64,000 nt of DNA from Gambelia wislizenii (lineage: Eukaryota; Chordata; Lepidosauria; Squamata; Crotaphytidae): the NCBI GenBank assembly GCA_030847615.1, contig JAUMIR010000012.1:3837501-3901500 (forward strand), read 5' to 3'. Of this stretch, positions 46,873-57,185 are shown one piece after another. The notes beneath the pieces were generated by a model. It searched no databases and had not been told where the DNA came from. It worked only from the letters and a program-made list of their open reading frames with translations. Every line of letters starts with the position of its first letter. Position 1 is the first letter of the stretch. A program made the translations under genes and the position numbers.

Positions 46873-47773
46873 CAGTCGTCCCTTCACATTCGCGGGGGTT
46901 CCGTTCCGCGGACCCCCGCGAATGTGAAAAATCCGCGAATAACGACTCCCCTCCCCCCTCCCTCCCCAGGCCTTCGCGGGGCCTAGCAAGGCCCCACGGA
47001 GGCCTCCCCGGCCCTTCCTCCCTTCCTCCCCAGGCCTTCGCGGGGCCTCCGGAGGGCCTCCGGGGGTCCCGCGAAGGCCTCGCCACCCCTCCCCAGGCCT
47101 TCGCGGGGCCTCCGGAGGGCCTCCGGGGGTCCCGCGAAGGCCTTGCCACCCCTCCCCAGGCCTCCGCGGGGCCTCCGGAGGGCCTCCGGGGCTCCCGCGA
47201 AGGCCTCTCCACCCCTCTCCAGACCTTTGCGGGGCCTCCGGAGGGCCTCCGGGGGTCCCGCGAAGGCCTCTCCACCCCTCCCCATGCCTTCACGGGGCCT
47301 CCGGGGGTCCCGCGAAGGCCCCTCCACCCCTCCCCAGGCCTTCGCGGGGGCTCCGGAGGGCCTCCGGCGGTCCCACGAAGGCCTCCCCACCCCTCCCCAG
47401 GCCTTCGCGGGGGCTCCGGAGGGCCTCCGGGGGTCCCGCGAAGGCCTCCCCACCCCTCCCCAGGCCTTCGCGGGGGCTCCGGAGGGCCTCCGGGGGTCCC
47501 GCGAAGGCCTCTCCACCCCTCCCCAGGCCTTCGCGGGGCCTCCGGAGGGCCTCCAGGGGTCCCGTGAAGGCCTCCCCACCCCCTCCCCAGGCCTTCATGG
47601 GGCCTCCGGAACGCCTCTGGGGGCCCCGTGGAGGCCTCCCCTCTCCCTCCAGGTCTTTCACGGGGCCTCTGGAGGCCCCGTGTCGCGGTTTTGGGGGGGC
47701 CGGGGAGGCCCTCCCAAAACCGCGAATAACCAAAACCGCGAATGTCAAGTTCGCGAATGTGGAGGGACAACTG
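46873..47773 (+). mobile_element. Tigger-like element carrying a GC-rich minisatellite
   Basis: Ends CAGTCGTCCCTTCACATTCG and CGAATGTGGAGGGACAACTG are inverted, with TA at 46871-46872 and 47774-47775. Unlike the 230-bp relatives, its interior is nearly all tandem repeat. Subterminal ATTCGCGGGGG / CCCCCGCGAAT is itself a hairpin. No transposase is present. Long open frames on both strands arise from the repeat. Confidence 0.85.
46960..47640 (+). repeat. 63-bp minisatellite, ~10-11 copies, hairpin units
   Basis: CAGGCCTTCGCGGGG-type starts recur at 47031, 47094, 47157 and 47220, exactly 63 bp apart. Each unit runs CCTTCGCGGG ... TCCGGAGGGCCTCCG ... CCCGCGAAGG, so its ends are inverted. As 63 is a multiple of 3, stops are absent in several frames (311 codons on minus, 228 on plus), which need not mean coding. 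CpG density is far above the surroundings. Confidence 0.92.
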
Positions 47774-47834
47774 TAGTCATGGGGCATCAACTCCACTCAT
47801 ACTTTGGATGTCTGACTTGGTCACAATAACCCCT

Positions 47835-48525
47835 GCCTTAGTTACATCCCGCCTAAATTACTGTGATGCACTCTACGAGGAGGCTGCCTTTAAATAATGT
47901 GTGGAAACTTCAACTGGTCCAAAGAGCTGCAGCCAGATTGCTAACTGGGTCTGGCTACAGGGAGCACACAACTCCTTTGTTGCAACAACTCCACTGGGTA
48001 CCCATCCATTTCCAGGCACAATTCAAGGTGCCTGGTGATGACCTATGAAGTCCACCATGGTTTGGGTCCAAGCTTTTTGAAGGACTGTAGCTTCTCATAT
48101 GAACGTGCCCAAACTCTAAGATTGTCAGGGGGGACACTTCTCTCAATCCCACCACCCTTGCAGCAATGGTTGTTGGGAATGCAAGAGAGGGCCTTCTTTG
48201 TGGTTGCTTCTACACTCTGGAACTCCCTTCCACAGGAGGTTAAACTGGCGCCCTCCTTGCTGCCTTGCTGCCATGATGTTAAGATTCTTCTGCTCCACCA
48301 GGAGGGGCTTGATAACCAATTCTTTGATATAATAGGTTCTCCCTTTTTGTGCTGTACTGTTTGCAATCCATGCTTTTAAATGTATCTGGTTTTAATTCTA
48401 GTTAGTTTAATATTATTTTAATGTTTTTGGCTGTATCTGATTTTACTCATATCCCTTTTTATTGTGCAAGCCACCTTGAGTCTCACATTGAGAGAAAAGA
48501 TGGGATATAAATAAAACTAGCTGAC
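47835..48525 (+). pseudogene. L2-like LINE, C-terminal ORF2 and 3' end
   Basis: Readings in shifting frames: NNVWKLQLVQRAAARLLTGS, LLQQLHWVPIHFQAQFKV, YEVHHGLGPSFLKD, then FFVVASTLWNSLPQEVKLAP. These are hallmark C-terminal motifs of L2-type ORF2 (LVQNAAARLLTG, LHWLPV, LWNSLP). The tail GCCACCTTGAGTCTCACATT then GGGATATAAATAAAA is the expected 3' end. Confidence 0.85.
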
Positions 48526-48609
48526 CCAGAGTAACATACACCATTATAGTAGATTTGAAAGGTTCACATGATTCAGCTACATGCTATTATTTTAGGAAAA
48601 TAATACTAC

Positions 48610-49112
48610 ATTGTTTTACATGTGGGTGGTGAGTGGCTGAGGGAGTGAGAGGAGGGAGGGGCCCTTGTGAGGCTGGGGGTGTAGATGCCGATTGAGTGGC
48701 AGGAGTGGATTGTGAGGTGGAGAGGGAATTTGCATGTGAGAGGTGATTGGCTGAGGGAGTATGAGGAGGGAGGGGCCCTTGTGAGGCTGGGGGTGTAGAT
48801 GCAAATTGAGTGGCAGGAGTGGATTGTGAGGTGGAGAGGGAATTTGCATGTGAGAGGTGATTGGCTGAGGGAGTATGAGGAGGGAGGGGCCCTTGTGAGG
48901 CTGGGGGTGTAGATGCCAATTGAGTGGCAGGAGTGGATTGTGAGGTGGAGAGCAAATTTGCATGTGAGAGGTGATTGGCTGAGGGAGTATGAGGAGGGAG
49001 GGGCCCTTGTGAGGCTGGGGGTGTAGATGCAGATTGAGTGGCAAGAGTGGATTGTGAGGTGGAGAGGGAATTTGCATGTGGGTGGTGATTGGCTGAGGGA
49101 AGGAGGGAATTA
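48610..49112 (+). repeat. 114-bp minisatellite, 4+ copies
   Basis: GCCCTTGTGAGGCTGGGGGT recurs at 48661, 48775, 48889 and 49003, exactly 114 bp apart, with GTGATTGGCTGAGGGAGTAT and TGGATTGTGAGGTGGAGAGG in each unit. A fifth partial unit ends near 49112. Because 114 = 38 x 3, the minus strand stays open for 180 codons (SANHLSHANSLSTSQSTPAT repeats), but no start context or homology supports a protein. Confidence 0.95.
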
Positions 49113-49544
49113 GTTGGGTAAGTGGCCAATCAGCACACTGGGAAAGGAAACATACCCAAGAGTTTTATATATAGATAGATGATTGACGGATTCATTGAAA
49201 AGGAAAGCACAGGGCTGGATTAAAAATCCCTTTTGCAGCAATCCAGTGTAATGGCCAAATGTTTGCCTGAATAGAAATGTCTCTGCCTGTCGGCAGAAGG
49301 ACAACAGAGAAGGTGCACAATGTGACACCCCTTGGAAGAGAGTTCCACAGGCCTGCCATGTTCTCCTTAGTGACTTCTCTTTGGTCACATCAGCTTCTTC
49401 TAATTCTGTCCATTTATATATGTGCAACACTTAACAGATGCCTAGGCACTGCTTTGCATTTCTTCAGTATCATTCTACTAAACCAATATATTTATTGAAG
49501 CTATTTATAAGTTCACCACTTTGCACAGAACCCCACTACTACCA

Positions 49545-49790
49545 CCCTGGACTGCTTCCAAGCAATACCAACTCTCAGCAGCGCCTTTTCAGTGGTGGTG
49601 CCAAGACTGCGCAATTCCTTCCCTACCGAGATTTGCCAGAGATCTGACATTTTCAAAAACCATGTTTGTTTCAGTAAACCTCCAAAGCTCTACTCAGCTT
49701 CTAAAAAATATGCTATTTTTAAATCAAGCCTTTACCACCTGCCATCTTAAGCCAACTTGTTTTGATTAGTGCCATTTTTTAAAATAGCGT
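49545..49790 (+). pseudogene. L2-like LINE fragment
   Basis: ACTCTCAGCAGCGCCTTTTC, GTGGTGGTGCCAAGACTGCG then CAATTCCTTCCCTACCGAGA correspond to the FSVVVPRLRNSLPTEI-type C-terminal block of L2-like ORF2. Confidence 0.55.
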
Positions 49791-50171
49791 CTTTTTTTTA
49801 AAAAAAAAGACTCTGCGTGTGTCCATGGACAGAAAGAAGGGGGAAAATAAACTAGAATCAAACTTGTTTGGAGAGCTCTCTCCATTCTGCTTCCCTTTTC
49901 CCTTGATCTATTCTTCAAATCCCCCATGTCTGAAGAACCAAGCCTGAACTCGAGGGACAGATAAATAGTAACCTTGCAAAGAACAGATGCTTTTGTTCTT
50001 TCACCTCCCTAGCAGGGTCATGCTCCCTGTGACTCCTTGTCTCCCTTTCAACCCACATACGCAGCACACCCAGCATCATCAGCATTTGGGTAGTGCCTGT
50101 CTTCCTATGGCTAAGCTGCTTTTTTCCCCAGGAGTTTAGGAAACATGGGAATTCAAGTAAAATTCTGGTTT

Positions 50172-50235
50172 TAGAATCATAGAATCATAGCATTGGAAGA
50201 GACCGCAAGGGCCATCTAGCCAACCTATTGTCATG
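50172..50235 (-). mobile_element. Older CR1, 3' piece
   Basis: TTAGAATCATAGAATCATAG, GGAAGAGACCGCAAGGGCCA, AGCCAACCTATTGTCAT. The matching 5' portion resumes at 50970, after a 730-bp insertion that includes another CR1. Confidence 0.8.
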
Positions 50236-50518
50236 GGGCTAAACTTGGGTTCACTTCCCAAGAGCCCCAGGTTAGCCCTCCCTATAGGGTTAATCCTGAG
50301 TATCCTCACTCCAGGATGCTCCCTACAGACCCCAAAATCATCCAGTAGCGCCGCCACCACCCACTGAGTTAACTGGGGGGGTCTTTCCCCTTGGGACCCC
50401 CCCTTTCTCACACACAATGCAGTGGGAAGTTGTGTGTAGTCTATAATAATCAGTGGCACTCCTTGCCACTATAGAATCAATTAACTCCCTCTTCCTAACC
50501 CCAGAGGAGACTCACAGT

Positions 50519-50966
50519 AGCAAATTGGAGCTTGTCCAGAGAAGGGCAACCAAAATGGTGAAAGGTCTGGTAACCATGCCTTATGAAGAAAGACTTAGAG
50601 AGCTGGGTATGTTTAGCCTGGAAAAAAGATGGTTAAGAAGCGATATGATAGCCCTGTTTAAGTATTTGAAGGGGTGCCACGTTGAGGATGGAGCAGGCTT
50701 GTTTTCTGCTGCTCCAGAGACTGGAACACGGAGCAATGGATGCAAGCTCCAGGAGCAGAAATTCCACCTCAACATTAGGAGGAACTTTTTTACAGTAAGA
50801 GCTGTTCGGCAGTGGAACACACTCCCTCGGAGCGTGGTGGGGTCTCCTTCCTTGGAGGTCTTTAAACAGAGGCTGGATGGCCATCTGTCGGGGATGCTTT
50901 GATTGTGTATTCCTGCATGGCAGGGGGTTGGACTGGATGGCCCTCATGGTCTCTTCCAACTCTATG
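50519..50966 (+). mobile_element. Younger CR1 inserted in an older one
   Basis: A plus-strand CR1 with open frame to DGHLSGML ([44 protein letters not shown]) and the TCTATGATTCTATG end at 50966. Confidence 0.92.
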
Positions 50967-50967
50967 A

Positions 50968-51345
50968 TTCTATGCAGAAATACCCAATCAAAGCATTCCT
51001 GACAGTTTTCCATCCAGCCGCTGTTTAAACACTTCCGAAGAAGGAGACTCCACCACACTCTCAGGCGGTGGCATATTTCACTTCTGAACAGCTGTTACCA
51101 TCAGGAAGTTCTTCCTAATATTTAGACGGAATCTCTTTTCCTATCATTTGAACCCATTGCTCCATGTCCTAGTCTCTGGAGCAGCAGAAAATAAGCTTGC
51201 TCCATCCTCAGTTTATCCCTTCAAATATTTAAAGATGGGTCTCATGTCCCCTCTCAACCTTCTCTTCTCCAGACCCAGCTCCCTAAGCCACTCCTCAGAG
51301 GGCATCATGGCTTCCAGACCTCCCACCATCCTGGTCGCCCTCTTC
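50968..51345 (-). mobile_element. Older CR1, 5' piece
   Basis: Continues the copy at 50172-50235: GCAGAAATACCCAATCAAAG, AGCCGCTGTTTAAACACTTC, TTGCTCCATGTCCTAGTCTC, CCACTCCTCAGAGGGCATCA. It is a different, more diverged CR1 subfamily from the others. Confidence 0.85.
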
Positions 51346-51949
51346 TCAAAACATCTTTCCCCAGCTATATCACTGGCACGTGCAAGAATCTCAGCTTCTC
51401 AAGAGACAGACAGGAACACCAAAAGCATGGGGGGTGGGACGGGATGCAAAATCACCCAAAATTCCAACTTATCCCTCCTAAAGCTAAAATAGACCCATGT
51501 CTTTTGACCAACTGGGCAGTCATTCCAACTCAAAAAAGGAAGGAAAGGCCTAAAAAGAGAGAACCAAGGCAGAAAGGCTACTACCTGAGTGAGTCATTGG
51601 AAACAAATGGATTAAATGGAGGTTTTCCACCTGAGGGCTTCTAGGCAGAGAGGTTTAATTCCACTGACATCTACTTCCAGCACCTACTTTACTGGGCTGG
51701 TCTATTGCCAGGGGTTGAGGACAACCATCTCTAATCTACTTCTTGGAAATTCAGGACCAAGTGGGTATCTCTTTAGTCTGTTAAGTCCTCCCTTCATCAT
51801 CTTTATTACCCAAGAGCTGGCTCTGGTTTGGGTGAGTAGGGATTTAAAAGAATGCTGACAAAACCATTGTCTCGATTAATGAGGCTTCTTATGAAGCTCT
51901 GCAAGACCCCAGCTGCTTGAAGAAGCCTCAAATTCACTACAAAAAGTAG

Positions 51950-52427
51950 AATAGAATCCTAGAGTACCTTTGAGACTAAGTGAGAAGAGGAGATTTCTAG
52001 CATATGCTTCCATGGACTCTTCAGACTTTTTCGGTCGGGGATTTGTAACATGAGCAGCCTCGTCCCTGTTGCGAGGCTGCTGCGCTGCAGGGGGTCCATT
52101 TCAGATGACGCTGTGCCCGCACCGATACTGTTGCGGAAGTGCTGGGAGGCTGCAGTGCCATATTTGGCAATTTCCTAATCACGATCAACTTTTGTGATTA
52201 GAAAATCGCCAAATATGGCGCTGCAGCCTCCCAGCACTTCCACGACAGTATCAGCAGGGGAAAGCATCATCCGAAACGGACCCCTGCCATGCAGCAGCCT
52301 CGCAACAGGGACGAGGCTGCTTGCGTTACAAATCCCCATCCGAAAAAGTCCTATATCAGATGTAATGGACTGGAGTCTAGGAAAGCTTGTTTCTTTTCTC
52401 TGTTAGTCTCAAAGGTACTACAACATC
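51950..52427. repeat. Composite foldback: outer and inner inverted arms
   Basis: The inner 327-bp palindrome (52024-52350) has arms of ~157 bp, about 90% alike by eye, from GACTTTTTCGG to CCGAAAAAGTC; the centre reads CTAATCACGATCAACTTTTG then TGATTAG. Outside it, GAGTACCTTTGAGACTAAGT on the left faces TTAGTCTCAAAGGTACTAC on the right, a shorter and more diverged inverted pair. No open frame of note. Confidence 0.9.
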
Positions 52428-52513
52428 GGCTCTTAACCTTTTTTTTACCAGGGACCCCTTTAAATATATTTTGTTGCCATGGTCCCCCAAGACTTAACTC
52501 AAGATTTAAAACC

Positions 52514-52552
52514 TCAACAACAACAACAACAACAACAACAAAAACAACAACA
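52514..52552 (+). repeat. (AAC)n microsatellite
   Basis: About 13 CAA units with one AAAA interruption. Confidence 0.95.
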
Positions 52553-53061
52553 CAATTACACCATCCATGAACCCTTCCCTCAGAGGCACTGGAGGGGCGG
52601 GAAGACTTTTCTCCTGCTTCTTCCTGAAATTTGTGACTGGACCAGATTGAATGGCAATGTGCAGGCCAAGCCAGCCAGCCTTTGCCTTGGCTCCTGTCAC
52701 ATGGGCTGAGCAGCCTTCAAGCCTTCACGGACCCTTTGTGAGGACACTGTGGCCCCCTGGGGGTCCCCAGAACACAGGTTAAGGACCACTGTACTACAGG
52801 ATTCTTTTCTATCTTTTGGTGAGGAAAGAGACTAACATGGCCACGTCTTTGATTATCACTGGAAAACAACTATCTTCTGAAGATATCTCAACGTGGTTCA
52901 AATGGATGGATTTGAACTCCGTGCTCAGTGCCAACCTTGCAGGGCTACTGCAGCAAAGTGAAAGGGCAATACAAACATAACTCTGACCTGTAAAGGAAAA
53001 CAAACTTCAACTCCCTTTTCCCCTTTCACGCTGTTTCCTAAAATCCAGCCTCGCCACTCAC

Positions 53062-53213
53062 CCACTGATGATCTCCTTGTTCTCAGCTCGGATGAAGTGC
53101 TCCTTCTCAGGCGTCAAGATGCAAAGGGAGAACTTTTGCCCGGTACGGCTTTCACCATCCACAACGTCCGTACACTGGTTCATGTTGATGGTGCCCTGAG
53201 GCAGGGTGGTGGG
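53062..53213 (-). CDS. MPRIP: MPRIP internal exon: middle of first PH domain
   Basis: This is the most 5' MPRIP exon in the window. The minus strand reads CTAG/CCC at the acceptor and AGTGG/GTGAGT at the donor, and it encodes 50 residues plus two bases. The translation begins PTTLPQGTINMNQCTDVV and includes TGQKFSLCILTPEKEHFIRA, which matches the beta-strand core of the N-terminal PH domain of myosin phosphatase Rho-interacting protein as I remember it. From family knowledge, MPRIP is an actin-associated scaffold that brings RhoA and the myosin phosphatase targeting subunit to stress fibres. The upstream exons (start codon, actin-binding N-terminus, first part of PH1) were not found up to 64000, so at least 10.8 kb of intron precedes this exon. 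The split glycine codon is completed by the next exon. Confidence 0.95.
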
Positions 53214-53292
53214 CTAGAAAGAGAAGATGGTGGAGGTGAGAAGCACGAAATAGAAGGGGAAAATGTTTTTTGATGCATCACCCACAAAGCAG

Positions 53293-53403
53293 CAGTGAAG
53301 AATCTGTGGCCCTTCAGCTACTGATGAATTGCAACTCCCATCATCCCTAGGCAGGCTAGGGCTGATGGGAGCTACTGCCCAACAACACCCAGAGGGGCAT
53401 GCT
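53293..53403. mobile_element. hAT-like short element
   Basis: GAAGAATCTGTGGCCCTTCA, TTGCAACTCCCATCATCCCT, then GGGCTGATGGGAGCTACTGC and CCAGAGGGGCATGCTCATCC. Paired CTCCCATCAT motifs and the GTGGCCC end match a common reptilian hAT-type repeat. Confidence 0.6.
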
Positions 53404-54451
53404 CATCCGTGTTGCTTCTTCAAAGCCAGAAGGTGGCACTACACAATCACAGACACAAATTTACTTATTTAAATTCACCTCTTGCCTTTCTCCCAAGACA
53501 GCAGTTTCATACCATTAAAGAACTGAAAAACTGGAAGGGAACCCAGTGGTCCTCTAGACTAACCCCTGCCAGCTTAGGAACCCACATCTAAAGCAGTGTG
53601 AGCATTCAAAAGCCAAAGCATCTTTGGCTACATGGGAAAACAATCTGGTGCATCCTTCTTGTATTCCACACTGCTTCCCTCAGGTTTCAAGTAAATCAGT
53701 AAATCCTGATACCCAACCCTAACGCAAATGCACAGGCTTTGCAAAACACACAGGCAGTCATAGCAGCCCAATCCCCCAGCTGGAGAAAACTCTAATCCTG
53801 ATCTAAGAGCTCATCTGCAAGGGGGAAAAAGAGATATGTCTCCAAGTGCTCTGTAGATGCCCTTTATTTTTTTATTCTGAAACAAGCCCAGTGTGTTTTG
53901 GCCTATGTAATAATTCTGACTGGTTTTTTGTTTTTGTTTTTTTGGTCAGTCCAGACAATGGAATGAGATTTTCAGCTCCAGAAATTTCTGCTGCTAGTTT
54001 CATATATATAGCCCCTGAAGAAGGCCATTGAAATTATTACACAGGCCGGAATGTGTGGGGCTTGTTTCAAAATAAAAAATAAAGACCATCTACAGAGAAC
54101 TCCTCTTTTTTTTCTTGTGGATTCCGTTGGGTGGTCTTCAGTATTTCTTTCTTCTAAGAGCTCATCTGATGATTCTGTCCCTTGCTCAGCTTAGAACAAC
54201 CTGTCAGGAAACTGCCAAATGCACTAGCAAGCATAAAAGGGCCACAATGGGGTCGATTTTGCTCTGCTTCATTTCCTGGACCTGTCTCTGGATGCTTCTC
54301 CCTGGTTATGGGTTATTCATTCATTCATTCATTCATTCAATTTATATCCTGCCGTTCCCTTGCCAATTGACCCAAGGCGCTTACAAGATATAGAATATAA
54401 GTTTAGTTAGAAAATATACTGCTACGAAATTGTACGATAGCTTGGATGTTT

Positions 54452-54539
54452 TGCTTTGATCGTGATTTCCTGCGTGGCAGGGGGTTGGACTGGATGGCCC
54501 TCGTGGTCTCTTCGAACTCTACAATTCTATGATTCTATC
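54452..54539 (+). mobile_element. CR1 3'-end fragment
   Basis: GCTTTGATCGTGATTTCCTG through CTACAATTCTATGATTCTAT. A (ATTC)n tract lies just upstream at 54307-54339. Confidence 0.9.
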
Positions 54540-55233
54540 TTTGCAGTGGTTTTTGGACAAAGCAATAAACACTCTTCTTTGTTTGTTTACTACTATGAAA
54601 GTTTTTTTTAATTAAATGTCAGTTCTGTTGTTTAAAAAAAACACCATGAAGAAAAAAGTTTAAAAGTACAAATACAAATTTGTATTTAAGATAAAAAAAA
54701 AAAGAGAGTGCACCATTTCAAGCACTATTCTGCCATATGATTAAAATCAATCAAATACCTGCCTAAGTAAAAAGATTTTAACCTGCAAGCAAAAAGAGAG
54801 CAGGTAAGGGGCTAATCAGACCTCCTGTGGGAAGGAATTCTACAGTCGGGAAACAGCCACCAAGAAGGCTCTGTCTCCCATACTTTCCACACCAACCAAG
54901 CCTGTAAAAGTGGTGAGACCAAGAAAAAGCCCTCTCCCAAAGATCTTAGAAGTCGGGCCAGCTTATATGGGGAGGTATTTGGGAACTAGACTGGGTAACT
55001 GGGGAAGGCTAGGGAGGTGCATTAGTCCCCTAAGAGACCTTGAAGGGCTACACTTGCTCCCATAAAAAAAACAAAAACCTGGCCCCACATGCTATGGGCT
55101 ATGGGGGAATTATCACCATGTTTTAAGTTTCCAAAAATTGGCCTAAATTGGCCCAGAAGGCCAGGATAATATGGTAAAAATGCATTCCGTGCTCCCTAGC
55201 AGACATTTTGAAGTGCTTTGGGGCAAATATATA

Positions 55234-55605
55234 CAGTTGTCCCTTCATATTTGCTGGGGTTTGGTTCCAGGACCCCCCGTGGATGCTAAAATCCGTGAAT
55301 ACTCAAGTCCCATTATATGCAATGGCATAGCAAAATGGTGTCCTTTATATAAGATGGCAAAATCAATGTTTGCTTTTTGGATTATTATTTTTTTAAGAAT
55401 ATTCTCAAGCCGTGAATACTTAAATCTGTGAATACCAAATCTGTGGATACGGAGGGTCAACTGTATATGCAATAGCATAGCAAAATGGTGTCCCTTATGT
55501 AAGATGGCAAAATCAAGATTTGCTTTTTTTTTTTTTAAGAATATTCTCAAGCTGTGAATACTAAAATCTGCAGATACAAAATCCATGGACACAGAGGGAC
55601 AACTG
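55234..55605 (+). mobile_element. Tigger-like MITE plus a partial tandem copy
   Basis: A full copy 55234-55463 with TA flanks is followed directly by a second copy of its last ~150 bp (55464-55605). Both the internal point (55314) and the start of copy 2 read TATATGCAAT[G/A]GCATAGC. Each copy ends CAACTG/TA. Confidence 0.9.
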
Positions 55606-55683
55606 TATATCTGAATTTTTTTCCAAAACTTGTTTTTGACTCCTGAAGGATGCAGGGGGCCTCTAAATGTGGGAGAAATATCC

Positions 55684-55710
55684 TACACACACACACACAC
55701 ACACACACAA
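55684..55710 (+). repeat. (AC)n microsatellite
   Basis: About 13 CA units. Confidence 0.9.
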
Positions 55711-56798
55711 ATATTTTTGACCTCTAGGGGTCCCAAGGGGGCACAAAATGTCCCTGGGGGTACCTGTGGCCCATGGGCTACACTTTGCCCTCTGCATGGA
55801 TTTAAATAGTCTGGACCCAAATCATTTGGGATTTTTAAGGTCATAACCAGCACTCTGAATTTTGCCCAGAAATAGACTGGTAGCCAGTAAAGGTGTTTCA
55901 CCAAGGACTGACATGATCCCTGTTACCCAACCCGAGGCAGCAATTGAAGTTCTTGAATCTAGTGGATCATCCACCACTTAGGATGATTGTGATGATGCTA
56001 TCATAACAACAGCAATAACAGTTCTATTTCTATACCGCGCCAAAGCACTCCCTAAGCAGTTTACAACGTGTTAGCTAACTGCCCCCAACAAGCTGGGTAC
56101 TTATTATGGGGATATCACCATATACCATTTGTAGTTGTGCCTAGTGTGTGCGTGCATACACATGCATGTGTGTTTAATGATGTACGTTTCAATCCAATTG
56201 TTTTATTTTGTCTTAACTTTTGTATCTTGTGAATATTTAACTATGTGTTTTTTAATTTGTTCTATTTTGCTTTGAGTCCCAAACTGCAGAAAAGGCGAGA
56301 CAGAGACAACCACCACCAACACAACGCCGTGTACTAAACCCAAAGTTTTGAAAAATGGGCCACTGAAGCACAATGGCTGCTATACTCCTCATTATCCTAC
56401 ACAGCAATTCCATTTTTTCAAAGCAAGTGTGACCAAAACAAAGCCACAAACAAACCCCACTGTGTTTTGTTACATAGATACAAAATATATTCACTGCCGT
56501 TTCTTTCAAAACCAGAACAGCCAGTGACTTTTGTTCCTTCCCCAGGGCTCTGCTCAATTCGGTCTCTTAAATCCTCATGTTTTAATGCCGCGGGTGGGCC
56601 AACGGGATACACAGTTCTACTTTGGCAGTAGCTCTTCAGCTCTATTATGAGCAGAGTTCCAGAAATATGAACTATCAGTGAAAAGGAATAACCGTTCACC
56701 AGACAGCCAGGGACGAGAGAGGAGCAATTCCCACAGAGCTGACTGGCCCACCAGGGGTTTTATGCCTTAATAAAGTGTAACTGTGTATATAAGCACCA

Positions 56799-56992
56799 TA
56801 GAATCATAGAATCATAGAATCATAGAATTGTAGAGTTGGAAGAGACCACGAGGGCCATCCAGTCCAACCCCCTGCCACGCAGGAAATCACGATCAAAGCA
56901 TCCCTGACAGATGGCCATCCAGCCTCTGTTTAAAGACCTCCAAGGAAGGAGACCCCACCACTCTCTGAAGGAGTGTGTTCCACTGCCATACC
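56799..56992 (-). mobile_element. CR1 3' fragment
   Basis: Four octamer units (ATAGAATC) then TAGAGTTGGAAGAGACCACG, the 3' UTR and the end of ORF2 to TGTGTTCCACTGCCAT. Confidence 0.92.
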
Positions 56993-57147
56993 ATCTAACA
57001 TACAACCCTGCAGAGTCTTCATTTAACTCGGGAGGCACACAGGAGCCTCTGAACACATGCAGGATAAACGTCCTCTACTGCCAAGGCAAAACCATCCACC
57101 CCTAACCACTAATTCAATACCAGGACATGCAAAGAGTATCCTAACAT

Positions 57148-57185
57148 GTGAAGTCAAAGGCGTTCATGGCTGGCATCCATGTATC
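57148..57185 (+). repeat. Fragment of the foldback family
   Basis: TGTGAAGTCAAAGGCGTTCA then TGGCTGGCATCCATGTATCC, matching the outer segment of the copy at 62531. Confidence 0.6.

Larger units (their letters stand above)
45495..53061 (-). other. MPRIP intron with minisatellites and nested repeats
   Basis: Contents in order: LINE 45885-46388, (TG)n, L2-like tail 46480-46598, GC-rich Tigger-like element 46873-47773, L2-like LINE 47835-48525, 114-bp minisatellite 48610-49112, L2-like fragment 49545-49790, nested CR1s 50172-51345, palindrome 51950-52427, (AAC)n 52514-52552. Confidence 0.7.

Noticed and set aside
46835..47770. 311-codon and 228-codon Pro/Gly/Arg-rich open frames on opposite strands
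   Set aside because: They are produced by a 63-bp repeat (multiple of 3) that lacks stops in several frames; no homology, no splice or promoter context.
48610..49112. CRISPR-like array
   Set aside because: Units are contiguous tandem repeats with no unique spacers, in a vertebrate intron.
48587..49129. 180-codon Ser/Thr/Pro repeat protein on minus strand
   Set aside because: Consequence of the 114-bp period; a second frame (153 codons) is open too. Treated as minisatellite.
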